From CAVQRC01 sp963715045 (GTDB lineage Bacteria > Planctomycetota > Planctomycetia > Pirellulales > Lacipirellulaceae): 64,000 nucleotides of DNA. The notes beneath the pieces are model-generated. The model was given only the letters and a program-made list of their open reading frames with translations, was not told the DNA's origin and did no database searches. A program made the translations under genes and the position numbers. Numbering within the stretch: the stretch's first letter is position 1; each line of letters begins with the position of its first letter. The stretch covers positions 62,001 through 126,000 of the forward strand of contig CAVQRC010000039.1 in assembly GCA_963715045.1 (NCBI GenBank), in the 5' to 3' direction. Below are positions 18,601-28,544 of this stretch, one piece after another.

Positions 18601-21075
18601 CCCGATACATTCGGTCCCCAGGTTACGGCCGCAGGTCCGTCAGGAGACGTCTCTGACGCCGTGGATCACATCACGCTCACGTTCAACGAGCCGATCGATG
18701 AAGCCACGCTGAACCCCGCCGATGTGATTGTTACCGGACCGTCGGGGCCCATTGCAATCACGAGCATCGCCCGCATCGGTGAAGCCGACTATGAAGTTTC
18801 CTTTGCTGAGCAGGCCGAACTCGGCGATTACCAGGTTGTTGTCGGCCCCGACATTTTCGATCCGGCCGGTAATGCCATGGATCAGGACGCCGATGGCATC
18901 GCAGGCGAATCTGGCGACGATCAGCTCGCGTTCGGTTTCACGCTGGTGCCCTCCCCTGCCCGCTACGATTTCGGGCCGGCGTTCTCACCGGTCGGAGCAG
19001 GTTACACGAGGGTTGCGCACGACTCGCAGTACACCGCAGCGAATGGGTTCGGTTACACGGCCGGCAGCGTCATCCCGGTCGATCGTGGTGTTGGTACAGA
19101 CGTGACCCGCGACTTGCACTACGCGTCTTCGTTCACGTTCGCCGTGGATGGTTCGAATGGACTGTACGACATCGAACTCACCGTGGGCGACACGGGCCCC
19201 TACGGCCACGATGCGATGGCCGTTTATCTCGAAGGAGTGCAGGTCGACGTGATCGATGCGGCCCCCGGCACGACCGTTACCGCGAACTACTCCGCGATCA
19301 CCGTCAGCGATGGTCAGGTCACGCTTCGAATGGTCGATCTCGGCGGCAGCGATGCGAATGTGGTCATCAACGCGGTTTCCATCACCCGGGTGGGCGAGGA
19401 TTCGTCGCCGCCGCGGGTGATTGCGGCGACTCCGTCGGGCCCTTCGGCCGGCACCGTCGATCGCATTACGCTCGATTTCAGTAAGCCGATCGATGCCGCG
19501 ACGTTTACTTCGGCCGACGTCATCGACCTCAGCGGACCCGGCGGGGCGATCCCGGTCACGGCGATCGCGATGGTCGCGCCGAGCAGCTTCGAGATCCAGT
19601 TTGCCAGCCAGAGCCAACCCGGTCAGTACGCGGTAACGGTCGGTCCTGACATCGCCGATCTGGGCGGCGTATTGCTTGATCAGGATCAGGACGGGATCGC
19701 CGGCGAGGAGCCCGACGATCGCTACAGCGGTAACTTTTCGATCGAGCCGTTCGCGCTGCGGTTCGATTTCGGGGCGTCGTTTTCCCCGGTCGCGGCCGGC
19801 TATACCCAGGTCACGCCGGCAACCTGGTACACCAGTCAGCTCGGCCACGGCTGGCAAAGCGGTGGCGTTCAGGCGATCGATCGCGGAGGCGATCCGCTCT
19901 CTGGTGATCTCGTGTACGGCGCCCAGATGACGTTCGCGGCCGACGTTCCGAGTTCGGCTTACGAGGTCACGCTGCTGCTCGGTGACCTGGCTCCCTATCC
20001 GCACGACGCAATCGAAGTCTGGCTCGAAGGCGTACGGATCGACACCGTGAGTTCTCCGCCGGGAGAAGTCCTGAGCCTGAGTTACAGCGGAACTCCGGTC
20101 GTCGATGGCCAGCTCAACGTCCAGCTCGTGAACATCGGCGGCGTCGATCCGAATGCCGTGCTGAATGGACTCGAAATCCGTGCCGAATCGCAGCCGCCTG
20201 CCACGCGGGTCCTTTCCGCGACGTCTCAGACCACCACGTTCGGAGCCCTCGAGAGCGTCCGCGTCGTGTTTAATCGGCCCATCGATGCGGCCACGTTTAC
20301 GACCGTCGACGCGAGTCTCAGTGGTCCGGCCGGGCCCGTCTCGATTGCGGGCGTCACTGCGGTGAGCAGCAATGAATTCGACCTGACGTTCGCAACGCAG
20401 GGCACGGAAGGCACGTACACGCTGACGGTCGGGCCCGCCATCCAGGCCACCACTGGCGACCCGCTCGACCAGGACGGTGACGGGCAGCCGGGCGAAATCC
20501 CCGACGACCAATACACGACAACATTCGATGTCGGCGCGTTCGCGGCCCGCTTCGACTTTGCCGCGCCGGGATCACCGACTGCGGCGGGCTACGTGCCCGT
20601 GCTCCCCTGGGAAGCCTATGCGGCAGGCAGCGGCTACGGTTACCTCGCCGGCGGCGTCGCGGGCGTCGACCGCTTCTTTGGTACCGATCTCGAACGCGAC
20701 ATTCATTACGGCAACGACATTACGTTTGCCGTCGATGTGCCCGATGGCCTCTACGACATTACGGTTCATCTCGGCGATCGCGGTCCGTATGCCCACGACT
20801 TGATGGGTGTCTTTATCGAAGGCGTGCAGGTCGACTCGGTGAGTACAAATCCGGGCGAGGTTCGTTCGCTCAGCTACAGCGGGCTGGCCGTTCAGGGAGG
20901 ACGCCTCGAGTTGCGGCTGGCCGACCTCGGCGGCAGCGACGTCAACGTGGTTGCGGCCGGCCTGGAGATCACGGCCCAGACTCAGGCAGCCGGCATGGTT
21001 GCCGCCTACGATGCGGCACTGGCCTCCTGGCGCGGCAAGTCGAAGCCCGGCTCGAAGCCCGGCTTCTTCCGGTAG
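15659..21075 (+). CDS. Giant extracellular subtilase with five Ig-like/galactose-binding units (frameshifted)
   Basis: About 1,800 residues. The N-terminus has a planctomycete LEPR-XLL-type export motif (FETLEARALLSA). A pro-region precedes a peptidase S8 domain with VIDTGVDYRHED (Asp169), HNHGTHVAG (His224) and NGTSMATPHVAG (Ser390). From about 17010 a unit of ~795 bp repeats five times: an SbsA/Big-type Ig-like domain (VDxITLTFSxPIDAxTF, ending in a LDQDxDGIxGExPDD Ca-binding-like loop), then a galactose-binding-like domain (RYDFGxxxSP...GFGW, DLVYA, YDITLTLGDxGPYxHD). One frame change falls at about 17535 in the first galactose-binding domain. The last codons (SKPGSKPGFFR, stop) come from repeat R1. 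It is probably a secreted protease binding polysaccharide. No dockerin or PEP-CTERM is present. Confidence 0.85.
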
Positions 21076-21315
21076 TTGCCCGAGTACAACCCGCCAAGCG
21101 CGAAGCCGGGCTTCTCGCACTGCGATCAACCTCGGGATGTACCAGGCACCGGAGAACAGGCCGCGGCATTTTGGTAGTGCTCAAATCGCCGTGGTGACTT
21201 CAGCTGCGAAAAAGCCCGGCATTCTGGTGCACCTGTTTGGCCACCGCAACCGCCGCTGCTCTCAGCCGACCTATCAGCGTGCGGGCAACCACCTCCAAAT
21301 GCCGGGCTTTGTGCC
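21054..21315 (+). repeat. 265-bp repeat R, copy 1
   Basis: It starts with GAAGCCCGGCTTCTTCCGG and ends with CAAATGCCGGGCTTTGTGCC. Internal pairs can fold: AAGCCCGGCTTC with GAAGCCGGGCTTC near the left end, and AAAGCCCGGCATT with AAATGCCGGGCTTT near the right end. The left edge encodes the last codons and stop of the subtilase; the right edge is 41 bases from the DUF433 stop. It may serve as a terminator for both convergent genes. Confidence 0.8.
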
Positions 21316-21355
21316 GTCGGGGAAGTGGTCAGTAAGGCGGATTCGGATCGATTCA

Positions 21356-21580
21356 TCAAGCAGCAGCTTCGTCATCGATGACGCCCAGCCTTTGGATGAC
21401 GAGGTCCAAAAATCCTACGGCTTGCTCGCGGCTTACCGAGGGATAGTCGTTAAGAAAATCGTCTATACGTTCGCCGGCCTCAAGATGCTCAAGCAACACC
21501 CGTACAGGCACGCGGGTACCGAAGAAGACTGGCGTTCCGCCTAGAACGTCTGGATCTCGGCTGATGATCGGCTTTGCCAT
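21356..21580 (-). CDS. DUF433 protein, possible orphan antitoxin
   Basis: The 74-residue protein is a full DUF433 domain: ISRDPDVLGGTPVFFGTRVP at the N-terminus, VLLEHLEAGERIDDFLNDYP, and VSREQAVGFLDLV. DUF433 proteins are helix-turn-helix-like and are often encoded just before a DUF5615 PIN-like toxin. Here the downstream side on the minus strand is immediately the 265-bp repeat and the end of the subtilase, so no partner is present. The gene is intact with ATG 21580. Confidence 0.8.
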   Translation of the reverse strand: MAKPIISRDPDVLGGTPVFFGTRVPVRVLLEHLEAGERIDDFLNDYPSVSREQAVGFLDLVIQRLGVIDDEAAA

Positions 21581-21713
21581 AGGACTGAGTGCACCGCCGT
21601 GGCTTGGCCGATCCTAGACCTGGACGAGCCCAGGCTTTGCGGTGAGAACGCTGGCCATCTTCGCCCACCGACCCGCACGCGATTCTTCCTGACCCATCGT
21701 GGTGTGGCGCTGT

Positions 21714-22586
21714 TTACACGGATCGCATCCTCGGACGAATTCTCCCGCGGCGATTGCTGAAGGAAGAGACGATCAGGAGTGCCACCATCCAGGCGCTGGG
21801 CTCCGGAACCGTTCCCGTTGAACCGTCGCCACCAGCCGTGGTGAACTCGGTTTGCCAGAGGAGGAAATCGTCGCCGTCCGTATCCCCGTCACCGTCCGCG
21901 TCACCGCCGGCGTCGATCGCATAACCAGCCTGCCAAAGCAGGAAGTCGTCGCCGTCTACGTCGTTGTCACTGTCGAAGTCGGCGGCTAGCACAGTGGTTT
22001 CGATTTGCAGCCGCGTTGAAGCACGCCCACCGCTAGAGCCGAACAGAAACTGGGGGAGATCATCAGGGCCGAAGCTCGCGCCTGCCGAAATCCGCTGGCT
22101 CGTACCGAACGTCCCCAGCTCGCTTGCCGATATGTCTGTTAGAGCAGCCGCTGTGAGACTAATGACTTGGATCACATGATCGTCGGCAGCGGAATAGACA
22201 CGCGATCCATAAACTGTCCCGGTTCCCAAGTCCGTGAATCCGAAGACTGACGGCAGCGACGTGATACTCAACGTCATGAAGGGCACTTGATCAACCTGGA
22301 CCTCAGCCGTCTCCAGAATGAGTTGGGCGGATGTAATTGGTCCCGAGAGGGCCGGGATCGAGAACTGAAACCAGCTTCGGAACTCCCCGTCGCTGTCAGA
22401 AGGGAATTCCCCCGTGAGGAAGTTACTGTCGGAATCGCCGGTGCCGCCCGTGTCACCGTTCGGCTGTATCCAGCCACGATTTGCCGCGTCGATCGTCGTA
22501 ACGATCGCTGAAGCCGGCGCATTGATGCCAAGAAGGAACGTTCCGAGTACCGACGACACGTACGTTATTTGACGGAAGCTTTTCAT
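21714..22586 (-). CDS. PEP-CTERM exported protein with DNRLRE-like domain and dockerin-like pair
   Basis: ATG 22586 opens a signal peptide (ITYVSSVLGTFLLGINAPASA). Residues ~30-195 resemble a DNRLRE/CBM96-like beta-sandwich (SWFQFSIPALSGPITSAQLI, then paired strands). A duplicated Ca-binding dockerin-like module follows (DFDSDNDVDGDDFLLWQ and GDADGDGDTDGDDFLLWQ), then the sorting tail VPEPSAWMVALLIVSSF with RRGR. PEP-CTERM proteins are normally processed by an exosortase and moved to the surface; no exosortase is in the window. The 3' third is close to that of the next gene upstream, showing a duplicated 3' module. The gene is intact. Confidence 0.8.
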   Translation of the reverse strand: MKSFRQITYVSSVLGTFLLGINAPASAIVTTIDAANRGWIQPNGDTGGTGDSDSNFLTGEFPSDSDGEFRSWFQFSIPALSGPITSAQLILETAEVQVDQVPFMTLSITSLPSVFGFTDLGTGTVYGSRVYSAADDHVIQVISLTAAALTDISASELGTFGTSQRISAGASFGPDDLPQFLFGSSGGRASTRLQIETTVLAADFDSDNDVDGDDFLLWQAGYAIDAGGDADGDGDTDGDDFLLWQTEFTTAGGDGSTGTVPEPSAWMVALLIVSSFSNRRGRIRPRMRSV

Positions 22587-22743
22587 GGGGCATCTCTTTA
22601 AGTTGCAGGAATATTGTCGAGGGTAGGGCAAAAGGTCTTTTCTAGCGTCTTCTCGACATCAACACGGCGGTGCAGGCAAAATCCAGGCCGACTGCCGCTA
22701 CTTCGTTCGCGCCATCGAACTGGACGCTGAACTGGGCAGTGTC

Positions 22744-24212
22744 TCACAGGGGTCGCGTCCTCGGCACACATCGCCCGTGGCGACTGCTGAAGCAAGAGAC
22801 GGCCAGGAATGCCACCATCCAGACGCTCGGCTCCGGGACCGCACTCGTTGAACCGTGGCCGCCGGCCGTGTTGAATTCGGCTTGCCAGAGGAGGAAATCG
22901 TCGCCGTCCGTATCCCCGTCACCGTCCGCGTCGCCGCCGGCGTCGATCGCGTAACCCGCCTGCCAAAGCAGGAAGTCATCGCCGTCGACATCGCCATCGT
23001 CGTCAAAGTCAGCCGCCAACTCCGTCATGCCCCAGGGGGCGTCCAGGCGAACCAGCCAGGCCATCGATCGTTCCGTGGGATTGTGTTCCCCCAACGCCCA
23101 TCCTGCAAAGTACTGCCCGTTTGACGAGACACTCTGAATGGCACCGAGATTCCAGCCCTCGAGTGCTTCTCCAAGCCCGTATCGCTCGGCAACGCACTTC
23201 CTGGAAATTCTCCATTCCAGCCGCAGCAGTCCAGACAAATGGAACACTGTCCGGACTAGGCCCACTGCGGCCGACGATCAACTTCCCGTCCGGAGTCATG
23301 TCGCGGACCTGCGAGTCGAGCTCACCGTTTTCGCCTGCGATTCCGGGCAGAAAACCCAGCCCCACCACGCCTGTCGCCTCAGTCCAATAGAAGGCCTCCT
23401 GGTAAGTCGAATCCGGTGAGATAGACCTGCTGCCAGAGATGATCGAACCGTTTGCGGAGACCTTAGCGGTGCGATAAGACGAAGGCACGCCTGTTGCTAC
23501 CATGCCGGTGCCTTCCGTCCATTTGAAGATTTCAAATTCGCTGGCTTCCAGCACACTGCCATCGGTCGCCCGGGTGACACGTCGGCTGTGGCCAACAATG
23601 ATCGAAGCGTCCGGACTCATATCCGTGGCGATCGTTTCGTTGTTGTTACCAGGGTGACCAAGACCCACGGGTCCTGCCGCTGAAGACCAGCGGAATGGCT
23701 CGCTGGATTCAGGAAAACCAGCTGCCGCATCGAAATGGTAAATTGTCCCAACGACGTACTGCGCCGTCGCTCGATACGATTCCAGCGGAGGTGTCTGTGT
23801 GTGGTTGGCCGGTGCTGATACGTCGTAAACCGCGTGCCGCGTCATGGACGAATGCCGTACGCGTATAGTACGCATCTTCATCGTAGGAGTAGCCCACAAT
23901 GGTGGTGCCATCGCGCGAGAGTGGCGACATGCCGTTCTCACCGGCGATACTTCTTTCACCGCCCGGGAGCTTTCCCAGACCAACCATGCCGGTTGCATCC
24001 GACCAGCGAAACGCCTCGACGTCGTATGGCTCACTGGTCGAGAAGCTTGTGTTGGAAGAACCAGCCACAATCGTTCCATCGTCGGAAACGCCGTACGCAC
24101 GACTCCATTCATGCCCTGGAAGGTATCCCAACTGGATGAACTCCGCCGCTGGGGCGGGCGTCAGCGAGATGCAGACGACGAAGAGCGTGAACGTGCCGAG
24201 AGACGATTTCAT
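22744..24212 (-). CDS. HAF-repeat PEP-CTERM exported protein (frameshifted)
   Basis: A signal peptide (LGTFTLFVVCISLTPAPAA) is followed by beta-propeller-like HAF repeats, each with FxWTxAxGMVGLGxLPG and VSADGSxIVGxS patterns. Examples are AFRWSDATGMVGLGKLPGG, FYWTEATGVVGLGFLPG and FVWTAAAGM. Two frame changes are needed, near 23830 and near 23200. The C-terminus has the dockerin-like pair and VPEPSVWMVAFLAVSCF with a basic tail. The last ~250 bases are highly similar to those of the neighbouring PEP-CTERM gene (21714-22586). The protein is probably surface located; its ligand is unknown. Confidence 0.75.
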
Positions 24213-24740
24213 GACCACGGTTCCTGGTTAGGTTGGCAACCGCCTGCTGGGAAGCGGGACTACCGCTTATTGGATTGGCAATCGCCCAACACAAGTCTGC
24301 CGAAATGCGGTCAGGCTAAGACAGGAAATACCCCAAGTTTGTTTGGTGGAAGTCCCTCCAACGTGTGGCAGCTGTGCCGCAAAAGCCTTCACCCGCTCGT
24401 TTTAGGCGAACGCCAAGGGGCTCAGCAGAGAGCCGAATAAGTTTGGAAACCCTGTCTTGAAACGCTGCCTGGAAACCCTGTCTGTCGCTGCCCTGTACAG
24501 CGCCGGGATCAACCACCGCGGCGGGCGACGTGGCATGGCACCCCTGGGAAGCCCATACGCGGCGTTCGCCGAATTCTTTTCTGTCGGCTTTCGCAGTTGC
24601 GTAAAGCGTGCGTGAGCAGTCACTTGGGGTCTGGCCGTGGCAACTCGCGCGGCGACTCTCACGGAATCCGCTCTTTTTCTTGTCTCAGCCGGACCGCATT
24701 TCGGCAGACTTGTTAGAGCGTCCCTCCTCGATGCGAGCCT
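24213..24740. other. Divergent intergenic region before the first ECF-kinase pair
   Basis: This 528-base region separates the HAF gene (minus) from the sigma factor (plus). It contains two copies of GGAAACCCTGTCT (near 24446 and 24470) 26 bases apart. I see no coding frame I can support and no promoter I would defend. An ECF autoregulatory promoter could lie here. Confidence 0.4.
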
Positions 24741-25357
24741 ATGTCAGAGCCTGAATCAGATACCGAACTGCTCCTTGAAAAGTCCGCGGCCGGTGACTCG
24801 TCGGCAGCCCAGACGCTGTTAGCCCGTTGCCAACCCCGGCTGCGACGGATGGTCGTGGCCCACCTCGATCAGCGGATCTCGGCGCGGGTCGATCCGTCAG
24901 ACGTTGTCCAGGAAACGCTCACCGAGGCTTTTCAACGGTTGCCGGCCTACGCCCGAGAGCCCGCCATCTCGTTCTACCCCTGGTTACGGCAGATCGCCTG
25001 GCAGCGGCTGATCAAGCTGCACCGCGCAGCACCTCAATGCCGCCCGCCGGTCGGTCCATCGCGAAAACGATTTCGGTCCGCCGCTGTCGGGCGATTCCGT
25101 CGCCCTGCTGGCCAATCAACTCATCGCCAGCGGGACCGAACCGGGTCAGAAGGCAATGAACCAAGAGATGCGAGAACGGGTGCAACGCGCCTTGCTGAAT
25201 CTCGGCGCCGCCGACCGCGAGTTACTCGTGATGCGATACCTGGAACACATGTCGCTCAGAGAAATCAGCGAAACGACCGACGCGACGCTGAGTGCTGATC
25301 CGGAAACGACACACCCGCGCCCTCGAGCGACTTCAGCAGGTCCTGATCGGACCGTAG
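24741..25357 (+). CDS. ECF RNA polymerase sigma factor, kinase-associated type (frameshifted)
   Basis: Region 2 is clear: SAAQTLLARCQPRLRRMV, ISARVDPSDVVQETLTEAFQ, and ISFYPWLRQIAWQRLI. Region 4 is MNQEMRERVQRALLNLGAADRELL (read in parts), MRYLEHMSLREISETT, and VRKRHTRALERL. Frame changes near 25025 and 25297 are needed; after the second the frame ends at TAG 25355-25357. Planctomycetes have ECF groups encoded beside Ser/Thr kinases (ECF-STK). This gene precedes such a kinase by 30 bases, so the kinase probably controls it. No anti-sigma gene is seen. Confidence 0.8.
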
Positions 25358-25387
25358 CCGACCCTTCACCATCAATCGCAGACTCTC

Positions 25388-28300
25388 ATGGCTGCCAGAC
25401 GTCACGAATCAATCGAAGTTTCGACCTCGGCGAAGGTCTCGTTCGACGAGCTGATCGAGCAGGTCAGCGAGCTTGTCGAATCGGACCGCGGCGGCGAGAT
25501 CGCGGCATTGCTCGACGGCCATCCGGCCTACGCCGAGCGGGTCCGCAATCTGTTGCCCGCGATCGAAGCCCTCGCCTCGATCGATGAAATCCCGGCCAGC
25601 CTGGCGGCCGGCACTGAGACGTCATCCCGTCAGCTCGGCGACTTTCGCCTGTTGCAGGAGATTGGCCGCGGCGGGATGGGTGTCGTCTACGAGGCGGAAC
25701 AGATTTCGCTCGGCCGCCGGGTAGCGCTGAAGCTGCTGCCGCTCGCCGCTACGCTCAGTCCGCAGCAACTTGAGCGGTTTAAGAACGAAGCCCGGGCGGC
25801 GGCCACGCTCAAGCACCCGCATATCGTGGGCGTCTACTCGGTCGGTGTCGAACGGGGCGTGCACTACTACACCATGGAGCTGGTCGACGGCCGGAGCCTC
25901 GACAAGGTGGTTGCCGAATCTCGCGGAGACGCGGCGTCAGGCGAGCCGCCACTCGAAAGCGACGTCTCCCCGTCCGTGGCAACGACGCCGATCGCCGCCC
26001 TCTCGACGGTCCGCAGGGCCAATCCGCTCGAGCACTTTCGCCACGTCGCCCGACTCGCCGCCGACGTGGCCGATGCCCTCGACTACGCCCATAATCAGGG
26101 CATCGTGCATCGCGACATCAAGCCGGCCAATTTATTGGTCGACGAGCGGGCCCATGTCTGGATCACCGACTTCGGCCTCGCCCGCCTTGAGGCCGATGCG
26201 GGCGTGACGCTCACTGGCGATATCCTCGGCACGCTGCGTTACATGAGTCCCGAGCAGGCGGCCGGCAAGTCGGCGTTGATCGACTATCGGACCGACATCC
26301 ATGCCCTCGGCGCGACCCTGTTCGAACTCGTCACGCTCCGGCCCGCATTCGGTTTGAGCGACCGAGCGGCGCTGTTGCGGCACATCGCCGAGACGGTGCC
26401 GCCGCCGCTGCGGCACCTCGACCCCCGCGTGCCCGCCGATTTGGAGACCATCGTTGCCAAAGCGATGGAGAAGGACCCGGTCGATCGATACCAGTCGGCC
26501 GCTGCGATGGCCGCCGATCTGCGGGCGTTCGCCGAACATCGCCCGATCACGGCCCGTCCGCCGTCGCTGGCCGTACGCGCGCAGAAATGGGTCCGCCGTC
26601 ACGTGGTCGTCGTGCTCGCGGCATTTACCGCGCTGCTCCTGGCGACCGTGCTGTTGGGAATCAGCGTGGCGATGATTAACGACGAGCGGGCGCAGACGGC
26701 GGCCGCACTTAGCGATGCCCAGGCCAGCCTGCAAGTCGCCCGCACGGCGGTCGACGAAATGTACACGGAGCTGGCCTCGGACTGGTTGGACAACGACATG
26801 GAGATCACACCCACCCAGCGGGGGTTTCTCGACAAAGCCCTTCGGATTTACCTCCGTCTGATCGACGAGGCCCGCAGTGATCCCGAGTCGCAGTGGGAAA
26901 AAGGTACGACGACCGCCCACATGGCTCAAATTCTGTACAAGCTGGGTCGATTTCCCGCAGCCGAAATGGGCTTCGAACTTTCCATTGAAGACCACGAAGA
27001 ATTGCTCGCGAATTTTGCCGGGAGAGCCGCAACGCCGCGCCGAACTGGCCAACACCTACCGCGGCCTGGGCGTGTTGCGGGCGGCCATCGAACAACCGTC
27101 CGAAGCGATCGTCGCCTGGGATCAGCGCGGCGACTCTTGACTCAGCTCAGCAAGGACGATCCGACCAACCTCGAGTACCGTCAGGCGATCGCGACCAACC
27201 ACCTTGATCGGGCAGAGTACTTCTTTCGCATGGGAGATCTCGCCGAAGCGGAACAACTCACCCGTAAGGCAATCGATACATTTGCCGAACTCGCGAAGCA
27301 GGATAAATCGACTCCGAAGTACCAGCTTGGACGCGAGCGGGGCCGGGTGTTTCTGACGCGGGTGCTTCGCTTCCAGGACAAGCTGGCCGAGGCCGAGAAA
27401 CTCGCCCGACAGGTAGAGGGAAGCGTCTCCTACCTGGCGAACCAACTCGGCGACTCGCGTCGATTCACGAAGCTTCAGATCGCCGCCCTGACCGAGCTGG
27501 CCGATGTGCTGTCTGCTCAGAATCGTCTCGACGAAACGACCAGCGTGCTCGACCGAGCCCTCGCGATCTCCCAGCGATTACTTCGGCTGGATGTCTCGCC
27601 GCACGAGTTCATGTATCAGAACATCATGGGGACCGCCGATTGGTTGAAGTTTTCCGAGCCGGAGCCGTTTCGCGTGTATCTGGAACTTGACATCCGCCGC
27701 GGGAACGTCCAGGGCCGGCTCGGTGGCTTCTACGCCGCCCGACAAACGCTCGCGGACGTGGTGCGATCGGCGTCCGTGGTCCGGGAGACGAGTCGGCTGC
27801 CCCGCTTCGCCGCGGTCGAGGCCAACGCCCGCGCCTGCCTGGCAAACTTGCTCCGCGATGCCAACCACGACGAAACCGAGCCGATCGCTGTCGGGGCGGC
27901 CCGTACGTGGCACGCCCTCCTGACCGAACATCCGGGCATTGCCACGTACACCAGTGGCATCTACCCGACCGCCGATCTGAGCTGGTTCCTTGAGAACTTC
28001 CCGGAGCAGGTGCCGACCGCCCACGCTCGGGAGAAGTTGGAGCAACCGCCGCAGTTCAACGAAGGGCTCGCGACGCTCGGCGTGACGGGGGGCGTCGGCT
28101 GGTATCGGGCCGGGAGCTACGGCGGCGCGGTCAGTTTCATCGACGATTTCGCTGCTGTCGACAGCGGTGCCGACAGCTACGCGTGGTTCTACCTGGCGAT
28201 GGCCTACCACCACCAGGGTGAGCACGAAAAGGCCCGCCAGCAGTTTCAGCAGGCAACCGCCTGGATGGACGAGCACGACCCCGACAATCCAGAACTCCTC

Positions 28301-28411
28301 GAATTGCAGCGTGAAGCGACGCAAGTACTCGGGCTGGTGGACCCGGGTGGCGAAACTACGCGCGGTGCTCCGGCGGGAGGTTCAGGCAACTCGCCTCATC
28401 ACGGCGACTGA
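25388..28411 (+). CDS. Membrane Ser/Thr protein kinase with C-terminal TPR domain (compensated frameshift)
   Basis: The cytoplasmic kinase domain spans about residues 84-380. It has GRGGMGVVYEAE (Gly loop), VALK (Lys115), HRDIKPANLL (from residue 241), DFGLA (Asp261) and YMSPEQ. A membrane helix (VVVVLAAFTALLLATVLLG) lies around residues 405-428, then a ~580-residue sensor with TPR-like helices. A helical N-terminal segment (about 1-80, ALLDGHPAYAERVRNLLPAI) precedes the kinase. Between about 27020 and 27136 the reading is in the wrong frame; the alternative frame gives RRAELANTYRGLGVLRAAIE, a TPR, so two compensating indels are likely. It is paralogous to the kinase at 36233. Confidence 0.85.
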   Translation: MAARRHESIEVSTSAKVSFDELIEQVSELVESDRGGEIAALLDGHPAYAERVRNLLPAIEALASIDEIPASLAAGTETSSRQLGDFRLLQEIGRGGMGVVYEAEQISLGRRVALKLLPLAATLSPQQLERFKNEARAAATLKHPHIVGVYSVGVERGVHYYTMELVDGRSLDKVVAESRGDAASGEPPLESDVSPSVATTPIAALSTVRRANPLEHFRHVARLAADVADALDYAHNQGIVHRDIKPANLLVDERAHVWITDFGLARLEADAGVTLTGDILGTLRYMSPEQAAGKSALIDYRTDIHALGATLFELVTLRPAFGLSDRAALLRHIAETVPPPLRHLDPRVPADLETIVAKAMEKDPVDRYQSAAAMAADLRAFAEHRPITARPPSLAVRAQKWVRRHVVVVLAAFTALLLATVLLGISVAMINDERAQTAAALSDAQASLQVARTAVDEMYTELASDWLDNDMEITPTQRGFLDKALRIYLRLIDEARSDPESQWEKGTTTAHMAQILYKLGRFPAAEMGFELSIEDHEELLANFAGRAATPRRTGQHLPRPGRVAGGHRTTVRSDRRLGSARRLLTQLSKDDPTNLEYRQAIATNHLDRAEYFFRMGDLAEAEQLTRKAIDTFAELAKQDKSTPKYQLGRERGRVFLTRVLRFQDKLAEAEKLARQVEGSVSYLANQLGDSRRFTKLQIAALTELADVLSAQNRLDETTSVLDRALAISQRLLRLDVSPHEFMYQNIMGTADWLKFSEPEPFRVYLELDIRRGNVQGRLGGFYAARQTLADVVRSASVVRETSRLPRFAAVEANARACLANLLRDANHDETEPIAVGAARTWHALLTEHPGIATYTSGIYPTADLSWFLENFPEQVPTAHAREKLEQPPQFNEGLATLGVTGGVGWYRAGSYGGAVSFIDDFAAVDSGADSYAWFYLAMAYHHQGEHEKARQQFQQATAWMDEHDPDNPELLELQREATQVLGLVDPGGETTRGAPAGGSGNSPHHGD

Positions 28412-28544
28412 CTAGGCACCGGAAGACTCATGATCACGACGTTGCCACTTCGTATTGGTTCTCCCATGCAGTGCTTCTACTCGTTTCGCGACAGTCGTCT
28501 TTAAGCACGCCACTATTCCATCCCTACTTCGAGATCTACCAGTG

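Noticed and set aside
18985..20511. A 508-codon open frame on the minus strand inside the subtilase
   Set aside because: It mirrors the repeat units on the coding strand, is Arg/Asp rich with no domain, and is expected in GC-rich DNA. The same applies to 37431-39224 (minus), 58138-59382 (plus) and 60237-61469 (plus).
24446..24485. Two GGAAACCCTGTCT copies as a possible regulator site
   Set aside because: There are only two copies, no symmetry and no promoter beside them.
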